A stretch of 6,553 nt of DNA from Bacteroidia bacterium (GTDB lineage Bacteria > Bacteroidota > Bacteroidia > Bacteroidales > CAJPTX01). This document shows positions 6,333 through 6,553 of this stretch, piece by piece (position 1 is the first letter of the stretch; the number at the start of each line of letters is the position of its first letter). Made by a program: the position numbers and the translations under genes. The DNA lies in contig CAJPTV010000113.1 in the NCBI GenBank assembly GCA_905373665.1, forward strand, positions 1 to 6,553, in the 5' to 3' direction. Below the pieces are notes generated by a model, which saw only the letters and a program-made list of their open reading frames with translations, was not told the origin of the DNA and searched no databases.

Positions 6333-6389
6333 CCGTTTTCTTTGAAAACTGCTTCAGTCCTAAGACCCGCCTACCCGATTATCCTTTTT

Positions 6390-6403
6390 CAACCGAATGG
6401 TGG
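6390..6403 (+). repeat. Short direct repeat CAACCGAATGGTGG, left copy
   Basis: The same 14 nt occur at 6490-6503, exactly 100 nt on. Each copy is followed by 6 unlike bases, a shared G and then TAGGGGCGCAGCATGCTACG, so the direct repeat extends through the palindromic repeat. This indicates a tandem duplication of a unit of about 100 bp. Confidence 0.75.
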
Positions 6404-6409
6404 GGTCCT

Positions 6410-6447
6410 GTAGGGGCGCAGCATGCTACGGCGCTAAGGGCGCGCGG
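6410..6447 (+). repeat. Palindromic intergenic repeat, copy 2, degenerate
   Basis: The first 21 bases are identical to the start of the copies at 47-90 and 6510-6553. After CTACG the CCCT of the other copies is missing, and the second hairpin is altered to GCGC-TAAGG-GCGC, so both hairpins are damaged: the palindrome loses its closing CGCCC and the GNRA loop is gone. It is a decayed or internally deleted copy. Confidence 0.7.
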
Positions 6448-6458
6448 CCCGTGGTGGA

Positions 6459-6492
6459 GGAGGGGCGAGGGAGAATAAATGTTAATCACCAA
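6459..6492 (+). repeat. Second-class intergenic repeat (GGCGAGGGA ... GTTAATCACCAA), copy 2
   Basis: GGAGGGGCGAGGGA, an A-rich spacer (GAATAAAT) and GTTAATCACCAA match the unit at 155-189. It sits between the degenerate palindromic repeat and the intact one, which supports both repeat classes belonging to one composite intergenic element. No coding sequence is recognisable in it. Confidence 0.65.
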
Positions 6493-6509
6493 CCGAATGG
6501 TGGTTTTTT
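6484..6509 (+). terminator. Terminator-like hairpin with T-run at a repeat junction
   Basis: AATCACCA pairs with TGGTGGTT (8 bp including one G/U pair) around the loop ACCGAA, followed by TTTT on the plus strand. This has the shape of an intrinsic terminator, yet no plus-strand gene in the window ends here. It forms where the GTTAATCACCAA repeat meets CAACCGAATGGTGG, so it may be a by-product of repeat arrangement or may shield the next transcription unit. The stem is visible; function is inferred. Confidence 0.4.
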
Positions 6510-6553
6510 GTAGGGGCGCAGCATGCTACGCCCTGCGCCGCAAGGCGCATAAT
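6510..6553 (+). repeat. Double-hairpin palindromic intergenic repeat, copy 3 (at window edge)
   Basis: Identical to the unit at 47-90 except for one base, which changes the tetraloop of the second hairpin from GTAA to GCAA. The stem TGCGCC/GGCGCA and the AGCATGCT-centred palindrome are intact. The window ends at the last base of the unit, so what follows is not visible. With copy 1 it forms direct repeats about 6.46 kb apart that bracket every gene in the window. Confidence 0.85.

Noticed and set aside
6158..6478. 106-codon plus-strand frame
   Set aside because: It begins inside the barrel gene on the other strand and ends in repeat sequence; the translation has no recognisable family.

Overview
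The window most likely comes from a member of the Bacteroidota, probably the Bacteroidales (a Porphyromonas-like genome is my guess). The evidence is the paired aspartate carbamoyltransferase genes pyrB and pyrI with Bacteroides-like protein sequences, two TAnnTTTG elements (the -7 box of the Bacteroidota primary sigma factor) in the right places, the lack of clear Shine-Dalgarno sequences, and a QueA-like enzyme and a DUF1302-like outer-membrane barrel that resemble Bacteroides proteins. I assigned families by recalled motifs, without a database search.

Layout: 1-541 holds no convincing gene. It carries a double-hairpin palindromic repeat (47-90), a second repeat class (155-189) and a diverged tandem repeat (171-285), then a candidate promoter (364-371) and a leader of about 165 nt with small hairpins and a C-rich tract. 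The plus-strand operon follows: yigZ (542-1144), pyrB (1179-2111), pyrI (2133-2603) and thiL (2609-3682). Gaps are 34, 21 and 5 nt, so they are probably co-transcribed. A convergent junction with a bidirectional terminator-like hairpin (3764-3806) separates this from a minus-strand pair. That pair is an outer-membrane beta-barrel gene (6291 down to 5020) and a queA-like gene (5019 down to 3781), joined stop-to-start as TAGATG. The barrel gene has its own -7 element at 6325-6332. The right end (6390-6553) again holds the palindromic repeats, arranged with a 100-bp period.

Roles: PyrB and PyrI together form aspartate transcarbamoylase, the committed step of pyrimidine synthesis, with PyrI as the nucleotide-sensing zinc subunit. 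ThiL makes thiamine diphosphate. YigZ is a conserved IMPACT-family protein of uncertain function. The minus-strand pair joins a tRNA-queuosine-type enzyme to an envelope barrel, with no obvious functional link. The genes are mostly ordinary housekeeping genes. The least explained material is the repeats at both ends, whose hairpin loop differs between copies only as GTAA versus GCAA, both GNRA-type loops. I found no CRISPR array, rRNA, tRNA, transposase or phage gene, and no clear new multi-gene system.
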